Source: RYN-230 sp963770545 (GTDB lineage: Bacteria; Actinomycetota; Actinomycetes; Streptosporangiales; Streptosporangiaceae). From it: 64,000 nucleotides of DNA. Both the position numbers and the translations under genes were made by a program. The number at the start of each line of letters is the position of its first letter. Within the stretch, counting starts at the first letter, position 1. Below the pieces are notes generated by a model. The model saw only the letters and a program-made list of their open reading frames with translations, made no database searches and had not been told where the DNA came from. The DNA is taken from the NCBI GenBank assembly GCA_963770545.1, contig CAVYQF010000031.1:268465-332464 (forward strand), in the 5' to 3' direction. This document shows, one piece after another, positions 9,989-18,505 of the stretch.

Positions 9989-10299
9989 GCGCCCGGGTGT
10001 TCTGGCCGCCGGCCGAGGCGGCGCAGGCCGATTACGAGATGCTGCGGGCCTGCCTGCTGGAAGCCGGCAGCCCGCCGGCCGGGCTGGCCGCCGCCCGGTT
10101 CGCCCGCCGCGGGCTGGCCGGGCTGATCGCCTGGCCCGCGGCCGAGCCGGACTTCCGCGCCGAGCCCGTCGGCGCGGCCCGCCCGCCGTGGACCCCGCAC
10201 GCCGACCCCCGCGAGCAGGCGCTGGCGGCGGCTTACCAGTTCCTGCTGGAGGCGGCTAGCGCGCTGGCCGCGCCCGGCAGCCAGGTCAGGGAGGGATAG
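9985..10299 (+). CDS. small helical protein of the serine-recombinase element
   Basis: 104 aa from GTG 9985, overlapping the previous stop by 4 bases and ending 2 bases before the recombinase ATG. The block ADYEMLRACLLEAGSPPAG ... RFARRGLAGLIAWP parallels VKYEMLRAHFADGDPV ... FAEAGMAGLL in the preceding protein, so it looks like a shortened, diverged relative of that gene. No known domain is recognised. The tight packing implies that the three genes work as one unit. Confidence 0.6.
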   Translation: MSARVFWPPAEAAQADYEMLRACLLEAGSPPAGLAAARFARRGLAGLIAWPAAEPDFRAEPVGAARPPWTPHADPREQALAAAYQFLLEAASALAAPGSQVREG

Positions 10300-10301
10300 T
10301 C

Positions 10302-12011
10302 ATGAAAGCAGCGATCTACGCCCGGGTCTCCACCGAGCGCCAGGCTGAGCGCGGCACGATCGGCTCCCAGCTGGAGGCGCTGCGCGCGCACGTGGCCGCG
10401 GCCGGCCACGAGCTGGCCGGCGAGTACCGCGACGACGGGCACTCCGGTGCCCGGCTGGACCGGCCCGGCCTGGACGCGCTGCGCGACGCGGCCGAGGCCG
10501 GGCTGTTCGAGGTGGTCTGCTGCCTGTCCCCGGACCGGCTGGCCCGCTCCTACGCCTACCAGGTGCTCATCCTGGACGAACTGGCGCGCCTCGGCGTGAG
10601 CGTGGCCTTCACCGACGCCCCCGCCCTGGACCAGGACGACCCGCAGGCCAGGCTGCTCACCCAGGTGCAGGGTGTGATCGCCGAGTACGAGCGGGCCAAG
10701 ATCGGCGAACGGTACCGGCGGGGCAAGCTGTTCCGGTCCCGGGCCGGCGAAGTGATCTCCCGCAAGGCCCCCTACGGCTACCGGCGCATCCCCCGCGGCC
10801 CAGACGGCCCGGCCCGCCTGGAGATCTACGAGCCCGAAGCCGCGATCGTGCAGCGCATCTTCGCCGAGCGGGCCAGCGGCACCACCATCCGCCAGATCTG
10901 CCGCCAGCTCAACGCCGACGCCGTGCCCACCCCGACCAGCAGCCGCGCGGTGTGGGGCACCTCCACGCTGGCCCGGATACTGCGCAGCGAGGCCTATATC
11001 GGCCGGGTCTACTTCAACCGCACCGAGACGGTCCCGGCCCGCCGCCCCGGCCAGCACTCCCGCCAGATACTCCGGCCCCGCGCCGACTGGATCGCGATCC
11101 CCTGCCCGCCCCTCATCAGCGAGGAGACCTTCGAGGCCGCCAGCAAGGTCAGCCACGACAACACCAAGTGGAGCCCGCGCCGCGCCGAGCCCGGCGCCTG
11201 GCTGCTGCGCGGCCTGGTCAAATGCGGGCCCTGCGGCGTGGGTACCAGCTGCCACAAGATGCGAGGCCGCAACGGCACCTGGCACCGGTACTACTACTGC
11301 CACAACCACGACCCGCTACGTGCCGGCGGCCAGGACCGGCGCTGCCCCGAGCGCAACATCCGCGCTGACGGCCTCGACGAGTTCGTCTTCACCCAGATCC
11401 GCGCCGCCCTGCTCGACCCCGCCCTGCTGCTCGCCGGCGAGCAAGCCATCGCGGTGCACGCCCCCGTCCCCGACGACCAGCTGCTCGCCGCCGAACTGGC
11501 CCGCCTGGACCGCAGGCTCGAAGCAGCCCGAACCGAGCACAACCGGCTCGTCAACCTCTACCAGGCCGGTCTGATCGACATGCCCGAACTGCAACGCCGC
11601 GCCGCCGCGATCACCGCACGCCAGCGCGACACCGGCCAAAAGCGCGCCAGCCTCGCCGCCGAGCGCGCCGACCTCGCCCACGGCAACCGGCTCCGCCACG
11701 GCGTCGAGCACTTCGCCGCCCGCGTCCGTGCCGTCATCGACCAGCTCGACCCCGCCCAGCGGCAGAAATTAATGCGGCTGCTCATCGAGGACGTCCAGGT
11801 CACCGGCTGGCACGTGAAAATCCGGCTGCGCATCCCGCTCGACGACCCGCCACACGGTGATCACACCCACCGCCGGACACCCCAACGCGGGCCGGGACCA
11901 GCCAGCGGCGGCGCGCCGCCAGTGTCAACTGAAGACCGTTTGCGTTCCCTTCATGGGGGTGAAAGCCTTCTCCTACCGCCGGGTCAAGAACGACGAGAAA
12001 GACGCCGCTGA
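10302..12011 (+). CDS. large serine recombinase
   Basis: 569 aa. Resolvase catalytic domain at residues 1-145, with YARVSTERQ carrying the nucleophilic serine and the arginines in SPDRLARS; the recombinase domain follows at about 155-260 (APYGYRRIP, IRQICRQLNADAVPTP). A zinc ribbon lies at about 305-345 (KCGPCGVGTSC ... YYYCHNH ... RRCPERN) and a coiled coil at about 385-470. These are the standard parts of large serine integrases/transposases. The last about 20 codons, after about 11951, read into the interrupted IS110, so the natural C-terminus has been replaced by an arbitrary tail (LHGGESLLLPPGQERRERRR). It may still be active because all known functional domains are upstream. Confidence 0.9.
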   Translation: MKAAIYARVSTERQAERGTIGSQLEALRAHVAAAGHELAGEYRDDGHSGARLDRPGLDALRDAAEAGLFEVVCCLSPDRLARSYAYQVLILDELARLGVSVAFTDAPALDQDDPQARLLTQVQGVIAEYERAKIGERYRRGKLFRSRAGEVISRKAPYGYRRIPRGPDGPARLEIYEPEAAIVQRIFAERASGTTIRQICRQLNADAVPTPTSSRAVWGTSTLARILRSEAYIGRVYFNRTETVPARRPGQHSRQILRPRADWIAIPCPPLISEETFEAASKVSHDNTKWSPRRAEPGAWLLRGLVKCGPCGVGTSCHKMRGRNGTWHRYYYCHNHDPLRAGGQDRRCPERNIRADGLDEFVFTQIRAALLDPALLLAGEQAIAVHAPVPDDQLLAAELARLDRRLEAARTEHNRLVNLYQAGLIDMPELQRRAAAITARQRDTGQKRASLAAERADLAHGNRLRHGVEHFAARVRAVIDQLDPAQRQKLMRLLIEDVQVTGWHVKIRLRIPLDDPPHGDHTHRRTPQRGPGPASGGAPPVSTEDRLRSLHGGESLLLPPGQERRERRR

Positions 12012-13149
12012 CCTGGCTGACCTGCTGCGGATGGGCCGGCTGGCCGAGGCGTGGGTCGCGCCGCCTGAGATCCGTGAGCTGCGGGAACTCACCCGTTACC
12101 GGCAAAAGCTGGTCCGGGCCCGCACCAGTGTCAAAGACCAGGTGCATGCGGTGCTGGCCAAGCTCGGCGTCCTGGTGACCTGCTCCGACATCTTCGGTGT
12201 CTGGGGTAGCAGCTGGCTGGATGGCGTGCCGCCAGGCCAGCCTTATGCCGGCAAGGTCGCGTCGCTGCGCAAGCTCGCCGGTGAGCTGACTGGCGAGATC
12301 ACGCTGCTGGACATGGTCCTGGCTGACCTGCTGGAGGGTCACGACGGGTACCGCGCCCTCCAGGCCCTGCCCGGCATCGGCCCGGTCCTGGCCGCGGTGA
12401 TCGTCGCGGAGATCGGCGACGTCCGCCGGTTCTCCTGCCCCGGGCGGCTGTGCTGCTGGGCCGGCCTGACTCCCCGCCACCGCGAATCGGACCTGAAGGT
12501 GGCCCGCGGTCACATCACCAAGCAAGGTTCCCCGCTGCTGCGCTGGGCAGTCGTGGAGGCGATCCAGCGCCAGCCCGACGGGCCGATCCGGGATGTCAGG
12601 GACCGCATCATCGCCCGCCGCGGCAAGGAGGCGCGCAACATCGCCAAGACTGCCGCGGCCCGCCACTTGCTCACCTGCGTCTTCTACGCCATGCGTGACG
12701 GGCAGGCCAGGTCACTGGCCAGGCGCACCGCCGCCAGGGACGCCGCGTGAGCAGGCCCGGACACGGGCAGCGCGTGATCGCGAGCAGGTCTGGCCCCCGC
12801 CACCAGGCGGCGCGGCCGCGCCTCTGATTGATCCCGCTGCCCGACGCGGAATGCCCCATGCCCCCGCGGCCAGACACCGCGGGAACCCCGAAGGGATGAC
12901 CGCAGCCGGAGGCCTGCCAGCCAACGAGACTGCACCTGGGGCGCGCTCCACAACCACATACCTGTTCCCGGCGCGCGCAAGTATCCGCCGCAAGCAGGAC
13001 CGGCCTCAAGGTCGTTCGTCCAGCCGGGCGCTCCACCTTGACCCCGGCCCTGCTTCCAGCATGCCCCAACCCGGCCGGAAACCACCAGAAAAAGGGCACA
13101 CCGACCCTCTTGACCGGCCCCCCTTCTTCAGGGATGACCTGCAACTACC

Positions 13150-13196
13150 TGGTAGCGGGGGCAGGATTTGAACCTGCGACCTCCGGGTTACAAGGA
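13150..13196 (-). repeat. initiator-tRNA-like 3' half, fragment 1 (anticodon loop altered)
   Basis: Read on the minus strand it gives the 3' half of a tRNA: anticodon loop CTTGTAA, T-arm GCAGGTTCAAATCCTGC, acceptor 3' strand and CCA (TGGTAG on the plus strand). The 5' half is missing, so it is not a working tRNA. It starts 12 bp after the right end of IS110 copy 1. The loop would carry TGT, unlike the CAT of fragments at 44416, 50965 and 60399. Confidence 0.7.
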
Positions 13197-13265
13197 CAGA
13201 GAGGCAGCGTTCAACACAGGCCAGCATTGCGCACGCATGTCCAGCATTGTCGGCCAGCCAATGGC

Positions 13266-13925
13266 CTAGCCGGAATGAGAGACGCCGAACGCGTCCCCCA
13301 GGCCGGTGAGGTCAACTGAGTGCCGGACCTGCCCGGGCACATGTTCCAGGAACGGGCGCATCGCTTCGAGGGCGGTGAGGATTTCGCGCCCGACCTGCTG
13401 TGCGGACCGCATCGCATCCACGGAAACCAGGATTCCGCGGTTGCGGTACCACGCGACGATGGGGGATGTCACTGCATCGTAGATGGCGAGGCGCTGGGTA
13501 ATGATCTCGGTGGTGTCGTCGGAGCGATGCTCGAGTGCAGCTCGCGCAAGCAGCCGGCGGATCAGTTCCTCATCGTCGGCCTGCAGGTGCAGGGCCACAT
13601 CCGCGGTCATCTCAAGTTCGCGGCCGATCACGTAGGCCGCGCGGGCTTGGTGCATGTTCCGCGGGATCCCGTCTAGGACGAACCCTCCTCCTCCTTCCTT
13701 AGCAGCGACCATGGCCTCTCGCAGCATGTCGAGTACGACCTCGTCAGGTACGAGTTCGCCGCGGTCAAGATACGTCTGGACAGCCTGGCCGAGAGCGGTT
13801 CGGCGCGCTACATGATCGCGCAGCAGTTCACCGGTCGCTATGTGAGGGATGCCAAAATGCGCGGCGATCAGTGCGCCCTGAGTTCCCTTGCCCGCGCCCG
13901 GGGGCGCGATCATCAGTACTCGCAT
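13266..13925 (-). CDS. adenylate kinase-family protein, paralogue 1
   Basis: 219 aa from ATG 13925 with GAGGAG seven bases upstream. Nucleoside monophosphate kinase features: P-loop APPGAGKGTQG (the usual GGPGAGKGTQ with an altered start), HIATGELLRDHV (AMP-binding), FVLDGIPRNMHQA (in place of the usual DGFPR), and a short LID region HRSDDTTEIITQRLAIYD without zinc cysteines. A C-terminal tail of about 25 aa exceeds the normal length. It transfers phosphate between ATP and AMP if active; the changed DGxPR and P-loop suggest a side paralogue rather than the essential adk, which normally sits by secY. A second copy lies at 20504-21163. Confidence 0.82.
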   Translation of the reverse strand: MRVLMIAPPGAGKGTQGALIAAHFGIPHIATGELLRDHVARRTALGQAVQTYLDRGELVPDEVVLDMLREAMVAAKEGGGGFVLDGIPRNMHQARAAYVIGRELEMTADVALHLQADDEELIRRLLARAALEHRSDDTTEIITQRLAIYDAVTSPIVAWYRNRGILVSVDAMRSAQQVGREILTALEAMRPFLEHVPGQVRHSVDLTGLGDAFGVSHSG

Positions 13926-13976
13926 GGCTCAGCTCCTCATGTCATCCTCCTGCCCACCGCTCGCCCAGGAAAGTGT

Positions 13977-14884
13977 GCCTTTTTCATCCTGCGATCTCGC
14001 GGGCTTGAAGGACGTGGATGGCTTTGGCCAGCTGCCCGGCTTTCCAGGGGCAGCAGCGGAGTTTGCGCAGGATGTGCCAGGTCTTGAGCTGCGCGTTGGC
14101 GCGTTCACCCGGGCTGCGTAGCTGGGCATGGGCGCGGTTGGCGTCCTTCTGCGAGGCAGGCTTGCCCCGTCCCCGGTAGGGGATGCGGACGTGCTGCCCG
14201 GCGCCGGCGTAGCCTTTGTCCGCCAGCACAATCAGCCCGGGGGCGGCGAGCTCGCGCAAGATGCCCTGGATCCGGGCGGCGGTGAGGTCGTGCACCGCGC
14301 CGGGCAGCGGGCCCGAGACCCAGAGGATCTCGCCGTCGGGGGCGGAGATGACCTGCAGGTTCATGCCATGGCGGCGGTGCTTGCCGGAATAGAACGGCCG
14401 GTCGGCCGCGACGCGGTCGACCGGGATTAACGTGCCGTCAATCACCACATAGGCGTGCCCGGCCTTCTTCGCATCCGCGAGCGCCCGCCGCAGCTTCGGG
14501 GAGCGGGCGGCCAGCAACGCCACCGTCTCGCTCACATAGCGCCAGGCGGTGGCGGTACCGACGCCGAACCCGGCAGCCAGCTCGGCGAACGTCTCGCCTT
14601 TACGCAGGCAGGCCAGCACCAGCAGCGCTTGCCGGCCCGGACTGAGCTTGCGCCAGGGCGAGCCGATCTGCCTGCGGTGACGGCGGATGACCCCGGCGGT
14701 GTAGTCCAGGGTCTGGGACGACAACGGCAGCGCGGCACGGTAGAAAAGCATGGAAGCCCCTGGGCAGATGAAGGTGATTGTGGTGATCGTTTCATCTACC
14801 AGGGGCTTCGCTGCGTCCCAAGCCGACACGCCGCCCCTGATCAGCTCATATGCGGGCCCACTCCAAGATCAGGATGAAAAAGGC
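13977..14884 (-). mobile_element. IS5-family-like element
   Basis: Perfect 15-bp terminal inverted repeats GCCTTTTTCATCCTG (13977-13991) and CAGGATGAAAAAGGC (14870-14884). It is about 908 bp with one transposase. AGTGT occurs next to both ends (left flank and just beyond the right end), possibly a target duplication. It inserted in the upstream region of the adenylate kinase paralogue: the equivalent region of the second copy (near 21195) is uninterrupted. Confidence 0.85.
13984..14751 (-). CDS. IS5-like DDE transposase
   Basis: About 255 aa from ATG 14751; a longer frame to 14829 is possible. A helix-turn-helix near the N-terminus (GETFAELAAGFGVGTATAWRY) is followed by a DDE_Tnp_4-type catalytic core: VIDGTLIPVDR (first Asp), LADKGYAGAG (second Asp) and RSPGERANAQLKTW (Glu). 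This matches short actinobacterial IS5-group transposases. It nearly fills the space between the inverted repeats and seems intact. Confidence 0.88.
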   Translation of the reverse strand: MLFYRAALPLSSQTLDYTAGVIRRHRRQIGSPWRKLSPGRQALLVLACLRKGETFAELAAGFGVGTATAWRYVSETVALLAARSPKLRRALADAKKAGHAYVVIDGTLIPVDRVAADRPFYSGKHRRHGMNLQVISAPDGEILWVSGPLPGAVHDLTAARIQGILRELAAPGLIVLADKGYAGAGQHVRIPYRGRGKPASQKDANRAHAQLRSPGERANAQLKTWHILRKLRCCPWKAGQLAKAIHVLQAREIAG

Positions 14885-15388
14885 TCAGTGTGCGACGGTT
14901 GTTTATGCCAACGAGCTGCCTGCCTGCCTGCTTGCCCGGCGGGGCGGAGCATCCAGCCCCAGGGCAGCCGCCGCCATCTTCAGCTGGCAGCCCCGGCCGC
15001 GCCGGCCGCTACCCCCTCTTCGGCAGTACGGGTCGGTGATCGTGAGATAGGGCTATATGTCGTTCACGACCGCGCCATGCCGACATGTCACCGACACCGA
15101 CACACCGGCGCTGCCATGAAGATCAAAAAGAACTGACCGCCTCCCGACGATCAGGCCCCTGACCTGCGACTACTTGGTAACGGGGCAGGATTTGAACTGC
15201 GACCTCTGGGTTTTGAGCCAAGACGTCACTGTTCAGCCCCGCGCGCCATCGTCCGGTACTAACAGCATCGATGAGGGCTCTGTCTCCTGACGATCGGGTG
15301 GAGCAATGGCCGCGCATGCCCCCGCTTCTGAGCGGTGTGTCGCTGCCCGCGCAGGCATCGATGGCCCGTTCGGGGTTAGCCTGAACCC
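14885..15388. other. intergenic with lpd tail remnant and tRNA-linked repeat
   Basis: The first about 160 bp match the region upstream of the second adenylate kinase copy. They end at about 15045 in a remnant of a dihydrolipoamide dehydrogenase 3' end (minus strand, TITDPYCRRG). The repeat module follows at 15114-15218, then the leader of the MNT/HEPN pair, which is also conserved near 29828. No coding gene is supported. Confidence 0.55.
15114..15218 (-). repeat. terminator-like motif plus tRNA 3' half, fragment 2 (degenerate)
   Basis: Contains CTGCCATGAAGATCAAAAAG, then CGATCAGGCCCCTGACCTGC and a tRNA 3' half at 15175-15218 with two lost bases (TAACGGGGCAGG, GAACTGCGACC) and anticodon loop CTCAAAA. 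The indels would break pairing, so it is a decayed copy. The same order of motif and tRNA fragment is seen at 50913-51011 and 60309-60443. Confidence 0.7.
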
Positions 15389-15691
15389 ATGCTGATCATC
15401 GCGGGCGTCGAGGTCGATGAGGCGCGTCTGGCTGACATCTGTGACCGGTACGGGATCGCCGAACTCCAGATCTTCGGCTCGCAGGCCCGCGGAACTGCCA
15501 GCCCTGACAGCGACATCGACATTCTTTACACACTCCGCCCTGGACGCCGGCTGGGCTGGGAGATCGAGCAGCTCGCTGACGAGCTCGCCGAATTGTTCGG
15601 CCGCAGGGTTGACCTGGTGTCGCTCCGATCCCTGCACCCGCTACTGCAGCCATCCGTCCTGGCCGAAGCCCGACCTGTATATGCAGCGTGA
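15389..15691 (+). CDS. mntA: MNT-type nucleotidyltransferase antitoxin
   Basis: 100 aa. The minimal nucleotidyltransferase motif is clear: IFGSQARGTASPDSDIDIL (GSxxRG plus DxD), followed by RVDLVSL with the third acidic residue. In HepT/MntA pairs this enzyme AMPylates the HEPN toxin near its active site to silence it. It overlaps the downstream HEPN gene by 11 bases, which is typical of these pairs and implies coupled translation. A partly deleted copy exists at 29896-30328. Confidence 0.88.
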   Translation: MLIIAGVEVDEARLADICDRYGIAELQIFGSQARGTASPDSDIDILYTLRPGRRLGWEIEQLADELAELFGRRVDLVSLRSLHPLLQPSVLAEARPVYAA

Positions 15692-16028
15692 CATCCTCCT
15701 GCTCACCGAGATGATCGACGCCGCGGAGCAAGCACACCAGCTTGCGGCAAGCGTCACGGTCAGTGAGCTTGAGGCCGACCGCCAGCGCCGGGACGCCCTG
15801 CTGTGGAACTTCACCGTGCTTGGCGAAGCCGCAGCGCAGCTTTCTGCCGACCTCAAAGAGCAGTTCCCGGACGTAGCCTGGCAGCAGCCAAGCAGGCTGA
15901 GAAACAGGATCGTCCACGGCTACTGGTCCATCGACCTCGAAGTCCTCCACACCACCGCCACCGACCAGTTGCCCGCATTCACAGGCGACCTGCGCCGGGT
16001 CCTCGCCACGCTCAGCAAGGACAGCTGA
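15681..16028 (+). CDS. hepT: HEPN toxin (HepT-like, DUF86)
   Basis: 115 aa from ATG 15681. All-helical HEPN protein with the RNase signature RLRNRIVHGYW near residue 76 (R-x4-H plus the Y that is the AMPylation target in HepT), and WNFTVLGEAAAQL earlier. HEPN toxins of this family cleave RNA, often tRNA, and are paired with an MNT antitoxin, here directly upstream and overlapping. The pair probably stabilises the island or acts in phage defence. It appears complete. Confidence 0.88.
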   Translation: MQRDILLLTEMIDAAEQAHQLAASVTVSELEADRQRRDALLWNFTVLGEAAAQLSADLKEQFPDVAWQQPSRLRNRIVHGYWSIDLEVLHTTATDQLPAFTGDLRRVLATLSKDS

Positions 16029-16194
16029 ACGAGGATCTACCGTCTTGAGTGACCGAGCGTCAGCGGACGATCAGAAGGCCAGGCCTGAACTCAGCTCCCT
16101 TGGTACGGGTCTACGACGCGGTGTGCAAATCTGCCTCTGATGTCGTTGCCTGCGACAGACGCTGACCTGCGGTGTCCTCCTCGTGCAGAAGGGG

Positions 16195-16839
16195 TCAGGA
16201 GTCCAGGTAGGCAAGGACGGCCAGGACACGGCGGTTGTCGTCGTCGGATGGCGGGAGGTCGAGTTTGGCGAAGATGGACGTGCAGTGCTTGCTGACTGCC
16301 TTCTCGGAGACGACCAGGCGCTGAGCGATGGCGCTGTTGGACCGGCCTTCGGCCATCAGCCCGAGTACCTCACGCTCTCGGCTGGTGAGCCGGGCGATCG
16401 GCTGCTGGCTGGCGTGCCTGGCCAGCAGCTTGGCGACGACCTCGGGGTCCATCACCGTGCCGCCGCGGGCCACCGTGCGCAGCGCGTCGGTGAACTGCTC
16501 GTCGGTGAACACCCGGTCCTTGAGCAGGTAGCCGACCCCGCCCGCCTGGTCGGCCAGCAGCTCACGGGCGTACAGCCGCTCGACGTGGGTGGACAGGATG
16601 AGGATCGGCAGCCCTGGTACCTGGCGGCGGGCTTCCAGCGCGGCTCGTAGGCCCTCGTCGGTGTAAGCGGGAGGGAGCCGGACGTCCACGATCGCGACGT
16701 CGGGCCGTTGGTTGACCAGGGCCCGTATCAAGGACGGCCCATCGCTGACGGCCTCGGCGACGTCGAAGCCGTGCTCCTTGAGCAGGCTGGCCAGGCCTTC
16801 GCGCAGCAGGAAGAGGTCTTCGGCTATGACGACGCGCAC
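16195..16839 (-). CDS. LuxR/NarL-type response regulator
   Basis: 214 aa. Receiver domain at residues 1-120 (VVIAEDLFLLREGL with the acidic pocket, VAIVDVRLPP with the phospho-acceptor Asp, STHVE and YLLKDR with the conserved Lys) and a C-terminal LuxR helix-turn-helix (LTSREREVLGLMAEGRSNSAIAQRL). Its start overlaps the end of the histidine kinase by 16 bases, so the two form a coupled two-component operon transcribed leftward. The target genes are unknown. Confidence 0.92.
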   Translation of the reverse strand: MRVVIAEDLFLLREGLASLLKEHGFDVAEAVSDGPSLIRALVNQRPDVAIVDVRLPPAYTDEGLRAALEARRQVPGLPILILSTHVERLYARELLADQAGGVGYLLKDRVFTDEQFTDALRTVARGGTVMDPEVVAKLLARHASQQPIARLTSREREVLGLMAEGRSNSAIAQRLVVSEKAVSKHCTSIFAKLDLPPSDDDNRRVLAVLAYLDS

Positions 16840-17888
16840 GGCACCTCGATGGCCACGATCGTCGGGCCGCCCAGCGGGCTGCTGATCGCCAGCACGCCGT
16901 CAAACGTGCCGAGCCTGCGCTCGACGCCGCGTAGCCCGGTGCCTCGCGCCGGGTCGGCGCCGCCGCCGCCGTCGTCGCTGACTTCGATCCGGAGTACTCC
17001 GGCTGCACACGCTGCCCGGATGTGCACGCTGCGCGCACCGGAGTGCTTGGCGGCGTTGGCAATCGCCTCAGCCACCGCGAAGTACGCTGCCGCCTCTACT
17101 GGCGCCGGGAGGCGGCCCGGCAGGTCGATGTCTGCCGTGGTGGCCACCGGGGTATCGAGCGCGAGCGCTCGTATCGCGTCGCCGAGGCCACGCTCGGCCA
17201 GCACCGGCGGGTTGATCCCCGCCACCAGGCCGCGCAGCTCGGCCAGCGCCCGGGCGGAGTTCTCCCGCGCCGCGGCGACCAGGGCCATCGCGGCGTCCGG
17301 GTCGGTCTTGATCAGTCCCTCGGTGGCTCGCAGCGAGATGCCCAGCGCGATCAGCCGAGCCTGGGCGCCGTCGTGTAGGTCCCGTTCCACTCGCCGCAGT
17401 TCAGCGGCGGCAGTGCCCACGGCGTCCACCCGGGTCGCGGTCAGCCGCCGCACCCGGCTGACCAGTTCCGTGTTGCGCCTGGCCAGCCCGGAACGCGGGC
17501 CGATCGTGCGCGGCACCAGCCACACCCCGAAGGACAGCATGACCAGCCCCGCCGCCAGGTCGAACATGTTCGGCATCCTGCGAGTGAACAGCAGATCGTG
17601 GAACGGGTAGCCAGCCGTCGTGGCCGAGCCCGGGGCTGTGATGTTGCCGCGTAGGGCCAGGGCGAAAGCACAACATGCGAACCCGATCAGCGCCACTGCC
17701 AGCAGGTCCGCGGCCAGAAGCGGAACCAGAAGCGTGAGGGCAAAAGCTGCGGCAACACCGGCCAGCGTCCACGGCCGCACGCCCCAGTACAGGGTGCTCA
17801 CCAGCATGACAACAGGAAACGGAGCGGCCCAGCGCGTGGCACGCAGACGCGGCGGCAGGGCCTCTACGAGAGTGCTCATGCCGTCCAT
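16824..17888 (-). CDS. sensor histidine kinase (HisKA_3 type)
   Basis: About 354 aa from ATG 17888 (17879 is an alternative). The N-terminal half has about four to five hydrophobic segments with only short loops, so sensing is probably within the membrane. The dimerisation helix carries RRVERDLHDGAQARL with the phosphorylated His, and the ATPase part shows AEAIANAAKHSGA (N box) and VSDDGGGGADPARGTGLRGVERR (G boxes). It is the partner of the overlapping response regulator. Confidence 0.9.
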   Translation of the reverse strand: MDGMSTLVEALPPRLRATRWAAPFPVVMLVSTLYWGVRPWTLAGVAAAFALTLLVPLLAADLLAVALIGFACCAFALALRGNITAPGSATTAGYPFHDLLFTRRMPNMFDLAAGLVMLSFGVWLVPRTIGPRSGLARRNTELVSRVRRLTATRVDAVGTAAAELRRVERDLHDGAQARLIALGISLRATEGLIKTDPDAAMALVAAARENSARALAELRGLVAGINPPVLAERGLGDAIRALALDTPVATTADIDLPGRLPAPVEAAAYFAVAEAIANAAKHSGARSVHIRAACAAGVLRIEVSDDGGGGADPARGTGLRGVERRLGTFDGVLAISSPLGGPTIVAIEVPCASS

Positions 17889-18112
17889 GCTGGTCCACCT
17901 GCCTAGAGACCGCCATGGACCAGCCTCCACACATTGGGGGTAGGTAAATGTCTACTAGCTCAGTGAGGCCACCGGGACCGGCCAGGCATGGCCAGGCCGA
18001 GCAGGCCACCGACGAGTACGATCAGGACGGCTCAGCGGGAATGCTCGCCTCGGTGGGCGCGCGCCTTGATAGAAGTCCTAAGGGCTGGTCGGCAAGGCGG
18101 GCTCGCGACTGC

Positions 18113-18340
18113 TCAGGTGCGGTAGGCATCTCGACGAGGGGGCACGTCTACGACCGTCACTATGCGGTCTTTGTCATCAATCCGGTAGATCACGCGATAA
18201 GTACCCCGGCGGGCACTGAACCTGTCATCCATTGGCGGGAGCAGCCTCTTGCCGATCCGGTGAGGATCGGCAAGCAAAGGCCCCGTGATGAACTCATAGG
18301 CAGCTGCCGCAACGGCCTCCGGAAGCGTCTCGCTCAGCAC
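18113..18340 (-). CDS. RelE/ParE-family toxin
   Basis: 75 aa from a GTG at 18340; the same frame continues upstream without a stop (PYELRTTSTVRRVLSE), which matches the usual RelE N-terminus, so the true start may lie further upstream. Core motifs: FITGPLLADPHRIGKRL, RRGTYRVIYRIDD and VVDVPPRRDAYRT, the basic residues that cut mRNA on the ribosome in RelE-type enzymes. The antitoxin reading frame just upstream is truncated (next entry), so this may be an orphan toxin. Confidence 0.78.
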   Translation of the reverse strand: MLSETLPEAVAAAAYEFITGPLLADPHRIGKRLLPPMDDRFSARRGTYRVIYRIDDKDRIVTVVDVPPRRDAYRT

Positions 18341-18445
18341 GCGGCGGACGGTGGAAGTCGTCCGCAGCTCATAGGGTTCTTCTTCGAGTTCACCGCTCGC
18401 TGCGCCTGGCGCCGCCTCAGCGCCTCGGCAAGTTCCTCACACGCA
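18330..18445 (-). pseudogene. C-terminal stub of a RelE-partner antitoxin
   Basis: A different minus-strand frame reads CEELAEALRRRQAQRAVNSK and ends at TGA inside the toxin start, which is how antitoxin genes overlap RelE toxins. Upstream of about 18445 the similarity stops and the N-terminal DNA-binding part is absent. The break lies close to the tRNA fragment at 18506, consistent with loss at an island boundary. Confidence 0.5.
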
Positions 18446-18505
18446 AATCCGCTTACAAACTACAAGCAGAAAGCCGGCCCTCTGTTCGAGAACCGGCCTC
18501 TGGCC

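Larger units (their letters stand above)
9267..11951 (+). mobile_element. three-gene serine-recombinase element inserted in IS110
   Basis: The boundaries are read by comparing this IS110 with the intact copy: the break lies in a run of G (CCGCT-GGG on the left, GGGGGTGAAAG on the right). Near each end is a 10-bp inverted repeat, GGAACGCAAA (9274-9283) and TTTGCGTTCC (11939-11948), and CAACTGA occurs in direct orientation close to both ends. The content is two small ORFs and a large serine recombinase. Large serine recombinases exchange strands at a 2-bp core, so a GG core in the G-run fits. Exact ends to the base are uncertain. Confidence 0.78.
9040..12750 (+). pseudogene. IS110 family transposase, split by an insertion
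   Basis: The 5' part (9040 to about 9265) encodes MDLHRRRSVLVRMTPDG through EVHLAHPLG, the RuvC-like DEDD start of the IS110 recombinase. The 3' part (from about 11952 to 12750) resumes at GVKAFSYRRVKNDEKDAADL and runs through the Tnp_20 domain (LPGIGPVLAAVIVAEIGDV, GLTPRHRESD). Together they equal the intact 339-aa protein at 42997-44016, with only a few substitutions (for example KLVRAR for KLARAR). The 2.7 kb insert separates them, so no full transposase can be made; it could still move in trans. Confidence 0.88.
8920..13137 (+). mobile_element. IS110/IS1111-like element, copy 1, interrupted by a serine-recombinase element
   Basis: Outside the insert it is nearly identical to the copies at 31125 and 42877. 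The left junction is AGGCTTCTGA|TGCGATG and the right junction GGGATGA|CCTGCAAC, the same target half-sites as in the other copies. Subterminal inverted repeats (TGAAGGAGCGGGGCC left, GGCCCCCCTTCTTCA right) are present. A block of about 2.7 kb at 9267-11951 splits the transposase gene. The right flank is the tRNA fragment at 13150. Confidence 0.85.

Noticed and set aside
10233..11309. 358-aa minus-strand ORF over the serine recombinase
   Set aside because: Frame shadow of the recombinase; no domain.
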